DNA of 64,000 bases from Gnetum montanum (GCA_015680685.1 MNCI01013584.1:756771-820770); one strand, 5' to 3'. Counted from the first letter of the stretch, positions 20,330-32,220 are shown. The notes: generated by a model not told the origin, from the letters alone. Made by a program: numbers and translations.

Positions 20330-22960
20330 TTTTGCTAATATGGGCTAGTGTGGGAATGTTCTACAAATAGGGCATTGATGAGAACAACTACTTGATGTTC
20401 ATAAATTATGCTATGAATTGTTTCTGTTTGACATCAAACATCTTGACTAGGTTTTATAGATCATGGTAGTTATTCATCCTTTTGACCATGTCCTCTACAA
20501 CTAATCATTGATTAGTAAATTGGTTCTAGAGGACTTCAAGCTTGGTGTTGGCTATCTCCAACTTTTGTTTGGTCTGCTTGTGATGATTGAATTCAACCTT
20601 GTAACAGAGGTATGAATTGGCCACATGTTTTTTGAATTTAGTCTTTGGCCTCTTCATGGTCAGCATAGCTAAGTTAGCATATTAGAGGTTGATAAGCTTC
20701 ACATATTCTATCATCTCCTCTATTTGTAACTCCTTAAGGTGGATTTTAGCCTTACCATACACATTTAGGTTATCAAAGATCAATTGCCATACATCTTCTC
20801 TTTATTGGAGTTTCTGGAGTGCCTCATTCATCTTTTCCTTTGCTAGTTGGATTTCTTTCTTATTAACTTCTTTGAGGAGCCCTGCTTGGTCCTTGTAGTG
20901 ATTTTTGAATCTTTCAAATTTTAGGGCCTCATTTTTCTAGGTGGCTACCTTGATTGTTGTCTTTTGTCAAAGTGTCCATACTTTCTTCATAAAGAGATTT
21001 TGATTCTCTATTGTTAACCTCCTCAAATCCAAGTTCATCTTGGCTAGTTTCTCTTGTTACTATCTTACAAATTTGATGATCTAGTCTTTTTGTTCCTTGA
21101 TATTTCATAGGAAGTGAATATCCTTTATAAGGACCAAGTTTTCTTTACATATTTGAGCTATGTCCTTATTGGTGTTGAATGAAAGAGCTTCTGATAAGGA
21201 TGCATCAAAGACCATCACTTGCTTAGAATTTTAGCCTTCTTGAATTTTAGTTGAAGCTATAGGAAATCTTCATCTCTTGTGATGTCCTAGATGAGAATGG
21301 TGGGGTCAAAGAGATGGGCCCTCAACTCCATAACTTTGGTAATCAACTAATGGTTTTTAGTAGTGGTTGCCTCTAGTTGGGCATTAGTGATGAGGAGCTT
21401 GCCCTTTATCTCTAGTAGCTTCAACTAGGTAGCAGTGATCTCTTCTGGAGGATCAAAGATCTCTGGAAGTGGTTGCTTGATTCTCACTAGTTGGTCTAAG
21501 ACCTCTTGTGTTGGGATACACTCAATTGATCACTTCTTGCTTCTATGAAAGCTTTCACACCTTTCAAGGTAGCTATGTTAGGCATGACTACTACAAGAGC
21601 ATTTAATGCTTTGGCTACACGATCTACAACAACTTCTACCACTATTTCTTGATCATGGTGCTACATCATTAGGATAGTATCCTCCTCATCTTCCTCTAGG
21701 AATACTAAATAAGTCCTAGTATTTCTAGAAATTTTAGGGAAATATTGTTGTTTAGGGATGGACATCATAACTAGGCACCTGTATTTGTTCTTATGGATGT
21801 CTACATGCATTGTGTGAAAAATAGTGGGATGGTCTCTTTGAGCCAACTAATTATTTTGGTGACTTTTTTGAGGTGGCTCAATGTTGGCTAATAGAACGAT
21901 GATGCCTCACTACTTGCCTGATACTATTGTTATTGCAACAATTATTCATGGAGTTTTTTTATTCATTTAATAGTTACATGGGCCTTTGGTGTGGTCTCAC
22001 TAGTAGGAGGTGGTAGTGGTCACTCCTCCTCCAACATCTTGGCAACTACTTTGTCCTTCATCACCTCTTACTAAGATGTAGTAGGAGCATGGTGAAGTGT
22101 GTTGTTGGCATAACATGCTATGCATCCCCTTCAGTAGATTTTGTGAATTAGGCGTGGGAAAGAGAATGGATTCATCCCTTACTTATTTTCTTTGAAGGAT
22201 TTCTTAATTTTAAGAAATATGAGTTGAGGAAGGTTGACAAGGAACTTGCTACTCCAAGCAACACATGCACAAGCTAAGAAGGTAGTCATCTTTCTTGGCC
22301 TTACTGTAGGATTTAGAAAATAGTCCACTATCTTAAAATAGGCTTGCTCCACCTTTATGAGTGCACTTTTCTCCTTACAATCCATCACATAGCATCATTG
22401 GATCCATTCCTTCTTTGCCTCTAGGTCCACTTGAGGGGAGATCTTTGCAAGAATTGCCTCATGTCAAGCAAGTTGAGGGCCTCAACCAAATAAGAGATGG
22501 TTATGTCCTTGATTTTGATGATGGCATCTCTTGTTAGTTGTTTCAGAAGAGGTATGTTTCTTCCATGTACCATTCTCCATTGGAAGAGAGCATGGACCAC
22601 ATGGAAGACCCTTGTAATTGATTTTGGACTTCCTCTAGCACCAAGTCCAAGAAGGAACCAAAGTTGAGCTCTTGGAGAATTGAACTTTGGACCTCCTTGG
22701 AATGAATTATTTCTAGGTTGGTGTCAATTAATGTTGCTTCAAGATTAGGTCTTGGCCTTGGCACCTCATCTTGCTATCACTGGCTAGTCTCCACTATGGG
22801 AATCTAATAAACAGATTCCACTTTAGACTCCTCCTGATGAGGTCCTGTTACATGGGTTTCATCATCTTGCTCCTAGGGATATTATAGCTACTAGTCCCTT
22901 CCTCCACTTGGCTACTTCTTCCTTTGTTAGGATGGTCCTTCACCTTGTGGTCCCCTCTTT
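20330..22960 (-). pseudogene. 3' ORF of Athila-like element C (unknown function, coiled-coil), truncated
   Basis: This is one of three copies of the same ORF family in the window (see 32880-35510 and 38000-40240). The conserved N-terminal signature is readable on the minus strand at 22764-22543: ELNFGSFLDLVLEEVQNQLQ followed by SSNGEWYMEETYLF. A second conserved block follows at 22388-22179 (KFLVNLPQLIFLKIKKSF). The distal half (about 21.9-20.4 kb) is Glu/Lys/Leu-rich and predicted coiled-coil. It lies between integrase and 3' LTR, the env position of Athila elements, but no convincing membrane segment is seen. The C-terminal end and the 3' LTR are missing, cut by the Tat LTR near 20.3 kb. 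Confidence 0.6.
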
Positions 22961-23387
22961 GGTATCATTTGTGATCATAAATGTAACCAAGGATTAGTGA
23001 TTAATGTGTAACCCTTAATGTTCTATGATACCTTTCTTCTTTTGGGTAAGTTACACTTAGGTTAGTTATGATCATGTAAGATTGATTATTTTATTATTGT
23101 TTTATTAATATTTTATTCATTTAGCTATCTAAATTTGTTGGTGAGGCTTAACTTGGTGTAGATGGTGATTTTAATATTATTTTATTAGTTAAAACTTGAG
23201 GAGTTAGAAAATTTTTAAAAACTTTTTCATCATAAACCATAGGTTTGTGGTTCCCATGACGTAAAGCTCACCTTCAATAGCTAGAGGATTGAAGAACAAG
23301 TTGAATCGAATAAGTGGTCTACAAGTTATAGTGCATAGAAGGTGCTTTAGGCTTTGAAAATTAAAAAAACTCCCCTAGTGTTGGTTC
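22961..23387 (-). other. Leader-like noncoding stretch before the 3' ORF of C
   Basis: On the minus strand this AT-rich stretch lies between the TATA-like box (23388-23396) and the first recognisable codons of the 3' ORF. A TTTTCTAACTC-type word in it is shared with the corresponding leaders of A (near 32645) and B (near 40250). This supports common descent of the whole module. No ORF of note is present. Confidence 0.4.
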
Positions 23388-23470
23388 ATATATATAGACT
23401 TTTTATCATGTGTTGACGGGGATGTATTGATGATGCATTTGGCTACATTGATGAGGATGCATCGATGCAG
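23388..23470 (-). promoter_or_regulatory. Promoter-like module before the 3' ORF of C: palindromic array plus TATA box
   Basis: On the minus strand an array of related words (GGCTGCATCGATGCATCC, TCATCAATGTAGCC, GCATCATCAATACATCC, GTCAACACATGA) occupies 23470-23410. It is followed at 23396-23388 by a TATATATA box in the context GTCTATATATATGAACC. The words resemble the U3 array of the LTR of the same element (51990-52072, minus: CATCAATGAGCATGCATTGA). A and B carry a different motif at both places. Confidence 0.5.
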
Positions 23471-23689
23471 CCTATGAAGATAATTTTTTACATTAAAAAA
23501 CTAAGTGTTGGGAATAGTGCAATGATGAAATTGGAGTCCAAAGGAAGCTATAAAACCTTAGAATATGGATAAATCATGGAAGACGGCTTAAAATTAATTT
23601 GAAAATATATATTTGGATGAAGTTATAGTATTAAGGAGCATACAAACAAGATGTTTCTTGTTGAAAAGTAATGGAATTGAGTGCAAAAT

Positions 23690-24880
23690 AACCAAGGGAT
23701 AGGAAGTTTAACTAGCCAAACCAAGTAGTATGCAAGTGTGTCCTCCCCATAATAGTTTCATGCCCTTAATGCCCTTGCATGCCCTCATACCTAGGAGTTC
23801 ATAGGTAGTAAGGATGATTAATGGTAATGAATTATTAAAAATCAAATCCACATAAGAAATCATCAAAGAATTAAGACATACTAAAATAGACACATTAATC
23901 AAAGATGATAAGAGGTAGTGAGGTGGTAGATGATAAGAATAGATGATGAGAGAAAGAAAGGGTGGTAATGGAGTCTTACATCCTAGTCACATGAAGTTCT
24001 TTATGGAGTTTGTGATTAATGTGTCCCAATAGTGTTCTATCCTTAGTTGCAATCAAGTCCACCCACTTTTAGTAACTTCACATTGGCACATTTAGACCAT
24101 TCAATGGCTAGAGTTCATGAATACTCCCAAAGATCATCCATCATTCCAAATAGAGAAGAAAAGAGAGGTAGGAAGTAAAAAGGGTCTTAGTTAGAGGGCT
24201 ACCTTTAGGCAAGGGTAACTTGCCTTTTTAGCCCCATAACTAGTGCTTATAGCCTATTATTTCATCTAAGGGGTCTACTTTGAATTTCCATGTTATTTTT
24301 ATTTTTTTCATAGAAATCACACCATGCAAAGACATTGCTTCTTATTATTGATCAATGTTAGGAATGGTGAGGAATTGATGAGAATACCCATAAAACTCTA
24401 GATGGTAGATAGGTAAAAAAAGATGATAAGGCTCCTTGAAGCCACATCCTTGTCAATTCCACTTGGTTCATTCCAAATTGAAAGGTACCAAGATCATGGA
24501 TTTTTTATAAGTTGTTATTACAAGGGGACCTCATGTTTCCAAAATGAGAGAACACCATGGGGGTTAAGTAGAATGGGTGGATGACATGAGCTCATTTCCT
24601 CATATCATGAGAAAACCAATGTTCCATTAATCAATATCATAAGCCAAAGATGAAATCTAGTCATTAAGTAACTAATTCAATCAATATAGTTTAATGAACC
24701 TCCAACAATCAACAATTGTATCAAGCATCAAAGTCTTGATGGCAATAAAGAAGACAAACACACGTAAGAAAATTAAAATAAGAAAAAATATAAAAGAAAT
24801 TGCAAAATATTCAAGAAAATAAAAAAATTATAAAGAACAATGTAAAAAAAACATTGAAAAATTGAGGAGCTTTTTAGAGA
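23690..24880 (-). other. Conserved noncoding block downstream of integrase in C
   Basis: On the minus strand this region aligns by eye with 59.97-61.5 kb (E), 30.9-32.1 kb (A) and 40.8-42.1 kb (B). An A-rich plus-strand run at 24770-24860 is a sense-strand pyrimidine tract. A conserved segment near 24170-24310 matches 60675-60810. The best-conserved core (23700-23800) contains the purine run GGGGAGGA. No single ORF is open in all four copies. Confidence 0.55.
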
Positions 24881-25094
24881 ATGTTAGCATGGATGACCAT
24901 CTCTCCCATGATTGAGTTGGAAGGAAGAGATTTGAAAGGTTGAGCATGCTTGGCCATTAGTTAAGGTGTTGTTTCCACTAGTTGTTCTTATCTCTAGGAA
25001 AGGTTTAACTCGTTGCATGTTAACCAATAACCTTTTTTTTGGGCTAGTAGGGTGGTAAATCATCATGGCCCCATGAATAATGTAAGGATCCTTC
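24880..25094 (-). pseudogene. pol: Integrase C-terminal end of element C (left part, split by A)
   Basis: On the minus strand the frame reads KDPYIIHGAMMIYHPTSPKK and LLVNMQRVKPFLE, the end of a Ty3/gypsy integrase. The corresponding end in A is at 30480-30640 and in E at 61740-61640. Element A is inserted just upstream (25095-25099 is its target duplication); the rest of the domain continues at 45737 and beyond. Removing A and one target copy rejoins the frame without a shift. Confidence 0.85.
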
Positions 25095-25099
25095 CATAG
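25095..25099. repeat. Target-site duplication of element A, left copy (CATAG)
   Basis: CATAG here is identical to CATAG at 45732-45736, flanking the outer ends of element A. Five base pairs is the usual length for Ty3/gypsy integrases. Confidence 0.9.
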
Positions 25100-25963
25100 T
25101 AATAACTCATGGTTTTGTAGGTTATGATATTGGGAATCTGATATCAAAGTTGAGATATTAGATCCCTAATATCAGAGCCCATGATATGATGTTGGATATC
25201 TAATATCACTAATGTGTGAAAGGCCTATAAATACAACACTTAGGCACACCATCTAAGGAACTTTCATTCCACCCTTAGGTAGACTCTTGTGGTTCTTTTT
25301 TTTTGTAGTTTAAGTGATAGAGTGAACGCTTACAGTGTGGTGTTAAGTAGTTGCACATAATCTTTATTTGAGTGAAGTGTACTTGGCATAGTTCATGTCT
25401 AGAAATAAAGATCAAGATTACTTTCCATCATTGGAACATCCACTTAGTTTTTACTACTTTCTAGATAATCATTTACATTTCAAAGTGTTTTACTTTAGTT
25501 GTTCATTAGTAAAGTGGAATAAGTACAGCTAGTTTTGAGCATTTAAGTGTAATTGTTTAGTAATCCTAGTAGTATTATAGCTTAGTTCACCTAGTAGCAT
25601 AATGCTTGGTAATCCAGTAATGGTTATATGAGTCCAAGACATGTATGTAAGCTAGAAGTAGATGCTCATTGCTCTAGGCCAGTTTAGATTTACCTTCTTG
25701 TTGTTGGTTAGATTAAAAAATTAAATTTCTCATTACTGTTAAGATTAGAATAAGGACATAACAACATCAATTATCATATACCTCACTTTGGGCTAAACCA
25801 TACATGACAAAGCTACCAGTAGTCCAAGTGGGAAGATAGTGTTCTACGATCAATGCTTAACAATCTAGATGCCACAACTAGTCACATCCATAGAATTTGA
25901 CTGGATCATGCATGAACACTTGTGATTTATGTGGTTGAATGTAGGGGTACCTACTACTCATCA
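25100..25963 (+). repeat. 5' LTR of element A (864 bp)
   Basis: The LTR starts TAATAACTCATGG (TG in the partner copy: TGATAAATCATGG) and ends CTACTACTCATCA. The TATA box CCTATAAATACAAC lies at 25226-25233, giving a short U3 of about 126 bp. U3 is filled with GATATC and CCTAATATC-type palindromic words from 25121 to 25208. It aligns with 35709-36429 plus 45571-45731. The two LTRs have clearly diverged, so the insertion is old. Confidence 0.9.
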
Positions 25964-25983
25964 TTGCCATTGTTTCCAAGGAT
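25964..25983 (+). other. Primer-binding site of A (decayed, tRNA-Asp type)
   Basis: Immediately after the LTR end, TTGCCATTGTTTCCAAGGAT aligns with the better-preserved site of B (TTGGCACCGTTGACGAGGAT). That in turn resembles the 3' end complement of tRNA-Asp used by Athila elements. Confidence 0.7.
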
Positions 25984-26102
25984 AAGCCAATGTTATGCTA
26001 CGTAATTGATTTTTTAAAGTTTGTTGTACCTAAAACTTAAAGTTAAATCCAACAAACATTAGTAAAGCATACTTTTAATTCAAATCATTTAAAAATTATA
26101 AT

Positions 26103-27190
26103 ATGGCTTCACATAATGATCAACCATCACCTACCAAGGAGACAAGAAGAAGTAGTGATAGAATTATTGATGAAGAAGAATGGGGATGCCAATGCAAACA
26201 TGAATCACTTATGCTCACACTAATCCATACCATCTAGATTTTACTTTCATCTTCCATTAAGACAAGTAGATGAGGTGGAGAGACATGAAAGGCAACATAG
26301 TCCTACCTCTAGAACTTGCTGCACTAAACATGTTTAAAAATGCTCTAATGGGAATTCATTTGGACCATATCTAGAAAGGGTATCATGTGACTCAACACAT
26401 GACTAGACCCTATGAACCCACCAAGGAGCAAATGAGAAGAGATGCTACCATGGACATCAAACATATACATAGAAAAGGAAAGTAGACTAACACTTCTATT
26501 GTCATGGAAGAACTTGATGCTAATCAATTCATTTTAGAAAACCTCGACAAGAACCATGAGGAGCCTTCAAAGACATCTACCATTAGATTATATGAACCTA
26601 CCAAAGTCCAAATTCATTCTACTCTATTTGAGACACACAAGAGGAAGGTTGCTAACTCAAGATACAAGTAGGACTCTAGACTAAGGGATCCTACTAAGTC
26701 TTACAAAGAGACATATAAGAGCCATGAAAGGAGAACTAGTCAGCACCATTCTCCTACCATCTCATCTACCTCATCTAGATCATGAAAGGGCACTAACAAG
26801 AGAAGGCATAAGTACCAATACTCTGATAGGGATGAAAGGAAAATTCATGGTCATCATGATAGATATTCAAGGTATTTTGATTTATAAGATGAAGAGCATG
26901 AAAGAAGGAGAAGAAGAGATAGAAGAGATGATCAAGAGAGGCATGAGCATAGTAGGGATCACCGCTACAATAGAGAATATGAACTTGACCATGATGATGA
27001 ACCCCTTATGGAAACCTAAAGTATAATAAATATTCAAGAAACTATCTACATACCAACCAAGCACATGAGAGATACCCAAATAAAATGGCTAGACATTAAC
27101 AATATGCCATAATTTGAACGTGGTTATAATGTTGATCCCTAGCATCACCTTCAAGCATTCCAAAATGCCTAGAACCTCCACTACTAAAGA
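26103..27190 (+). pseudogene. gag: Gag of element A, decayed and 3'-truncated
   Basis: The start at 26103 (ATGGCTTC) is shared with D (56984) and C (51055). After a low-complexity N-terminal region there is a basic Arg/Asp/Glu/His-rich segment (26700-27000; for example HERRRRRDRRDDQERHEHSR). The gag core begins at 27080 (LDINNMP), with HHLQAFQNA visible. The core stops near 27180, and protease C-terminal sequence follows within about 60 bp. Most of the core and the rest of gag are therefore deleted relative to C and D. Confidence 0.7.
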
Positions 27191-27229
27191 AAAGTAACAT
27201 TTGTTTAAAGCTTGTAGACTAGTCAATCA

Positions 27230-27480
27230 CATTACCACTTGAATAAGTAGATGATGTGATTATCACTATTAGTGGCTAGTCCTATCCTGCCAATTTTCTA
27301 GTTATTAATGTGGGGATAAAAAAGTGAGAATTTTCAATTATCATGGGAATAGCTTGGCTTAGCACCATGGATGCAAAGCTTAGAATTCATGATTTGTCCT
27401 TGGAAATTTCCAAGGAAGAGGAAGCCATAATCATACAAAGATGAAGGGCTAAATGTATTTCATATAGCAATGAAGGGTCC
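27230..27480 (+). pseudogene. pol: Protease C-terminal half of element A
   Basis: The frame shows VDDVIITISG, SYPANFLVINVGIKK and FSIIMGIAWLSTMDAKLRIH, matching the flap-to-ILGR part of Athila-like proteases as seen in C (48100-48470). The catalytic loop and the Asp are absent because of the deletion that also removed the end of gag. Confidence 0.65.
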
Positions 27481-28730
27481 AATTGCAATCAAAGAATTTG
27501 GGCTATTAAACAAAAAGAGAGTAAGGCATGTAATCAATGTGTAGAAACAAGATGTGTGCAAAATTACTTGTATGCAGAAGCCACCCAACAAAAGGGCATG
27601 TAGTTGTTGATTACTAATGAAGAAACTCAATCTGATAAGTACATGGAACTAGAAGAATAGATCATCAATACCTATGTTGCAGAAATAGATAAGTTGGAAT
27701 AGCTAAGAAAAGACACTCTTACCCTTAGAATAATTAGGAGGAAGAAATAGACTAAGGATGCTTGGAAATCCTAGATTTAATGCAACCAGAACCATTGGAA
27801 TTGAATGTCCTACCAAAAATTTTAGAATATGCATTTTTGAAAAACAACAAGCTAGTAATTATCAATGCCAACCTAGACAAAGAGCAAAAAGGTAAATTAT
27901 TGGATGTGCTCAACAAATGGTCTACAACATTCATATGGTCTTATGATGAGATTAAGGAAATTAATCCATGAATTTGTCAACACTGGATCTCTACTAATCT
28001 TATAGTCAAACCAAGATGCTAACCTCAATAAAGGCTTAATCCTAAACTCAAGGAGGTAGTCAAGAAAGAGTTGGAAAAGTTGTTGAAGGTAGAATTCATT
28101 TATCCAATTGTGGATAGTGAGTGGATAAGTCCTTTGGTGATAGTTCCAAAGAAGGAAGGTAAAGGATGCATCTACATTGACTTCCAGTTGTTGAATTTAA
28201 CCACATTTAAGGATCATTTCCCACTGCCATTTGTTGATTAAATTTTGGATATAATTTTAGACATGAATATTACTATTTTCTAGATGGGTACGACAGATAC
28301 AATCAAATCGGCATTGCACCCAAAGACTAAGAGAACACGTTCACCAATCCATTGGAAACATTTTTCTGAAGTATCTTACAGAAGATTGGTCTGAAGTGTC
28401 AATGATCTTCCAGGGATTAGTCTAAAGTATCTTATAGAAGAAAATGGATAATGGTATTAATGTTTCTACAGATGATTTCTCCACATTTGGGCTAGATTCC
28501 AAACAAGAATTGGATCAGCTAGAGTAGGTACTTAAACAATGGGTTGAAACCAATTTAAAGCTCAACTATCAAAAGAGTCATCTTATGGTTTAGGAAGGCA
28601 TAGTGCTGGGACAAAAAATCTCCTGGAGGGATATAGAGGTAGATCTTGAAAAAATTAGAGTCATCAAAAACATTACTCAATGGCCACAGATAGTGAAAGA
28701 TGTAAGATCCTTTTTAACCATATAGCATGC
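27480..28730 (+). pseudogene. pol: Pre-RT linker and reverse transcriptase of element A, decayed
   Basis: The linker carries LELNVLPKILEYAFLKNNKL and KEQKGKLLDVLNKW, an Athila-like signature before RT. The RT shows LKEVVKKELEKLL, SPLVIVPKK, IDFQLLNL and FKDHFPLPFVD. The catalytic motif is decayed to STDDF, and then DLEKIRVIKNITQWP follows. Part of the palm is scrambled by a local duplication (CTGAAGTATCTTACAGAAG near 28367, CTAAAGTATCTTATAGAAG near 28421). Stops and frameshifts make it inactive. Confidence 0.8.
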
Positions 28731-28889
28731 TATAGAAGATTTATTGAAATTTTTTTGAAAATAGCCAAACCATTGGTAGAACTCAAAAAAAAGAAGAAGG
28801 ATGCATCCTTCAAGTGGACTACATCATGTGAAAAGGCATTTGAAGCCTTGAAGTAGAAGTTAGTTGAGATACCAATCCTCCAAGCTCCA

Positions 28890-29290
28890 AATTGGGCAAG
28901 GCCTTTTCATATCATGATAGATGCTTCTAATTATGCACTTGGAACTATACTGACACAACTTGATGATCAAAAGAGATCATATTACATACATTGTGCCAAG
29001 AGGAGCATCACTAGAGCATAACTAAATTACACCACCATTGAAAAGGAGCTAATGGCTATGGTGTATGTTCTTGAAAAATTTAGACATTATGTGCTTAGTT
29101 ACCATATATATGTCCACACCAATCATAGTGCCATTTGATTTTTAATGAACAAGCCAATGGTTAGTCCTAGAGTGATAAGATGACTTGTGATTCTCCAAGA
29201 GTTTGACATAACAATGATTGATAAAAAAGGGATAGAAAATGTTGTAGGATCATTTATCAAGGTTAAAATGGGATGTAGATAATTAAGTAG
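28890..29290 (+). pseudogene. pol: RNase H of element A, decayed
   Basis: Visible motifs are FHIMIDASNYALGTILTQLD (first Asp), LNYTTIEKELMAMVYVLEKF (Glu) and the third motif, where the expected Asp is Asn in VHTNHSA. The domain ends in FDITMIDKKGIENVV, typical of Ty3/gypsy. No second RNase H follows, which separates this lineage from element T. Confidence 0.8.
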
Positions 29291-29399
29291 AACCTTTATC
29301 AGGCCAGTTTCTTGATGAGGACTTGTTTACTAAGATAGTAAAGGCTATAGACTCACCAAAGAAGCCATGGACCATAGAATACCTAACTTATCTTACAAT

Positions 29400-30645
29400 A
29401 CAAGAGCTTCCTATTGAATGGAGTAGAAAATAGTGAGAAAAATTCCTTCAGAAAGCCAAATGATACATGAAAATCAATGGCAACTTGTACAAGATTTGTA
29501 CAAATGGGCTTGTTAGATGGTATGTACCAAATCTTGACCAGCAAAGAGCTTTACAAGATGCCCAGGAAGGTCCATTTGGTGGCCACTATGAAGGGCACAA
29601 AACCATACTTAAACTATTGCTGACAACTTACTTTTTTTCTATGCTATTTAGAGATGCCCACATGTGTTGCAAAATCTTGCAAATGCTACCAAAGGGATGG
29701 AGAAATTATGGCGAGATATGAAGGAATGCATTACTAGGTACAACCATTGGAGCCTTTTGATATTTGGAGAATTGATTTCAAAGGGCCCATTCAATTGATG
29801 TCAAATGAAAAAGCATAAATTATTGTAATTTTTGATTATTTCACAAAGTGGGCAAAGGAAATAATAATGAAGGATTGTACAACAAAAATTACTACTAAGT
29901 TTTTTCAACAACCCGTGGTGAACTGATTTGGAGTACCTAGAATGATAATATTAGATAATGGGACACACTTCACTGGTGCTACCTTTAAGAAACTCATGAA
30001 ACAATTTGGGGTTATCTATAAATTAATAACACCATATCATTCCCAAGCAAATGATCAAGACAAAGTCACTAACCATGAAATTACTAAAATACTCACTAGG
30101 ATAGTTAGTAGGTTTAGATGTTATTGGAGTATGAAATTGAATGATGCTCTATGGGCCTGTAGAAGATTTTGGAAGCTACCTATAGGATACACACCATATG
30201 AGTTAGTATTTGGCAAGTTGCTAATACTCCCAACTAGGAAAAGCTGTACACTCTAGCTATTGCCAGTGAACTTGACCTCGATTTGAGTTTAGCCCAAAAG
30301 GAACATCTGATGAATTTGAATCTTTTAGATGAGAATTGGCTAATAGCACTCATGGGTAGTGAAGTTGATAAGCATTACTCCAAACTGATTCATGATTCAT
30401 GGATAAGGAATATAACTATAAAACCAAGTGACAAGGTCCTTTATTATAATCCCAATCATTTGCCCCAAAAGGCTAAGTTTTAGATACTTTGGGAAGGACC
30501 CTACATTGTACATGTCACTTATCCATATGGTGCCCTTCATATTCATCATCCATTTAGCCCACATAAGCGTATCCTTGTCAACATCGAATAAGTCAAACCA
30601 TATTATGAGTATTCAAAGGAGTCCATCCAACCTACTCACTAGTCT
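29400..30645 (+). pseudogene. pol: Integrase of element A, decayed
   Basis: The zinc-binding region is open at 29467-29721 (GGHYEGHKTI, then a Cys-containing MCCKILQML). The core shows IDFKGP (first Asp), MIILDNGTHFTG (second Asp) and SQANDQDKVTN, where the expected Glu is Asp. The C-terminal domain reads ILWEGPYIV, HPFSPHKRILVNIE and VKPYYEYSK and ends near 30640. Core frames are shifted at about 29760-29940. Confidence 0.85.
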
Positions 30646-30699
30646 TCCACTTGTTCTATCTTCCATTTCCTTGATCTTCATAATAGTCATGGGGGTGTC

Positions 30700-30890
30700 C
30701 ATTTAAAATTGTAGGTACTTAACTAATTTTTCTATTGTTTTGTTTTAAAATTCTTTCCATATTTTCACATTCTTTGATATTATATTATTCTTTTATACTT
30801 TTCCATTTCTTTAATTTTTCATTCTTTATACTTTTTCATAACTTTTACTATCTTTTTCATTTCTTTTATACTTTGTTTTCAAACCCTGTG
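30700..30890 (+). promoter_or_regulatory. Pyrimidine-rich tract after pol in element A
   Basis: About 190 bp are dominated by T and C (CTTTTTCATTTCTTTTATAC and similar). The same sense-strand tract follows pol in C (24770-24860), B (41990-42110) and E (61250-61420). It could serve splicing to the 3' ORF or be a replication feature. This is an inference. Confidence 0.45.
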
Positions 30891-32140
30891 TAAATAATTT
30901 TGATTACTAATAAGACACATTATAAATAAAGGCAAGATGTATTGTAATAAAGTGAAGATTTCTCTATCTTATCAAGTTATAAGAGACTGATTATTTGCAT
31001 AGTGAGTCCACATCATCTATCCACCCATTTCTTTGATAAGAGGTTCTTACCATGGCCATAATGATATTCTTTTCCATCATACAACTAAGAATAAACTTGT
31101 GATCATTATGCATGGATAAAAGAGTAAAGAACCAAGTGGGAATGTAAAAGGTGTGACATCAAGGGGATTTGTGGATTCTTTTAGATTACTATTATGAAGT
31201 GCTATCATGTTACTAAGGTTGTATTTTATCCTTGTAGATCTAACAAAAAATGGAAGTAAGAGTAAAATAAGTGCTACCTTAAAAGGTTGACACAAATAAC
31301 AAATAAAAGGACACAAAGTAAATTTCTAGGGGTTCAACTAGAAAGACATGTTACCCATGCTTGAAGGTAGGTGGCTTCTTAGGAATCTAAAAAATAAACA
31401 AGAGCCATGAATAAACTTCTCACTTGGATAATATGCCAAGTGATGATACTCCTTGCAACATTGATAGTCTAACAATTGTAATTCCAAGAGATGACATAAT
31501 GTGATGTCACTAGATGTGGTTTAGACTTGGTTTGAATCTTAGACAGAAAGGCTAATGACTACCTTAACCACTAATAAAACACAAGAATTCATTTCACGTC
31601 TCTATTTTTGGAATCCCTTTTAAGTTCATTTCATCTCATTGTTTGAATAATCATAACTTATGATTTTGTGTAACACAAAGTTATTTTCTCAATTTGGTGC
31701 TATTAACATGTGTGTTTTACTAAATAGGTATGTGTTACATTCAACTCCTTAAGTGCCTAAGGACACTTTTAAGTGTGGTTATACAAGGGCATTAAGGGCT
31801 AAAGCCTGCTTTGGGGAGGATCCACTTGTATTATTGTTGTATCTTATACTTGTCAAGCAATTCCACATCATCTTGAAGCTTCCAAACATCAATAAATACT
31901 TTCCATATCATTTCAAAATATTTGTTCTACAAATATGAATTCGTTAGCCTTCTCACCTAACTTATGAACTTTTCTCACTCGAGATTCCTTCTCTATGAAC
32001 TTCAAATGAAACAATTTTGACAAAATTATGCATATTTTCATCATCCAAACCCTCTAAGACATGTTAAAACCTTTCAAAAATCTAAAAAGAATTAATTTTC
32101 CTAATGAGACCCTTTTGAAAGATGAATTTTCTAGGGCTCC
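30890..32140 (+). other. Conserved noncoding block between pol and the 3' ORF in A
   Basis: No long ORF is present. The core at about 31765-31850 (CAAGGGCATTAAGGGC, then TTTGGGGAGGATCCACTTG) recurs on the minus strand in B (41060-41130), C (23700-23800) and E (60240-60310). A short frame reads GYTRALRAKACFGEDPLV in A and a similar peptide in B, but it is broken in C and E. The purine run in this core is a candidate central polypurine tract. Confidence 0.5.
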
Positions 32141-32220
32141 GATATTGGGTCACTAATATTGGATCCATCCCGATATCAAATCCTTGATTTCATATTCCTC
32201 AAAATCTATATATATTGGTG
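32141..32220 (+). promoter_or_regulatory. Promoter-like module before the 3' ORF of A
   Basis: The motif array GATATTGGGT, CTAATATTGG, CGATATCAAATCC occupies 32141-32183. It is followed at 32207-32216 by the TATA-like TATATATATT in the context AATCTATATATATTGG. The same words fill U3 of the LTRs of A (GATATTGGGCATCCAATATT near 35727). Position, motif type and spacing match the modules in B (40692-40775) and C (23388-23470). Confidence 0.5.
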
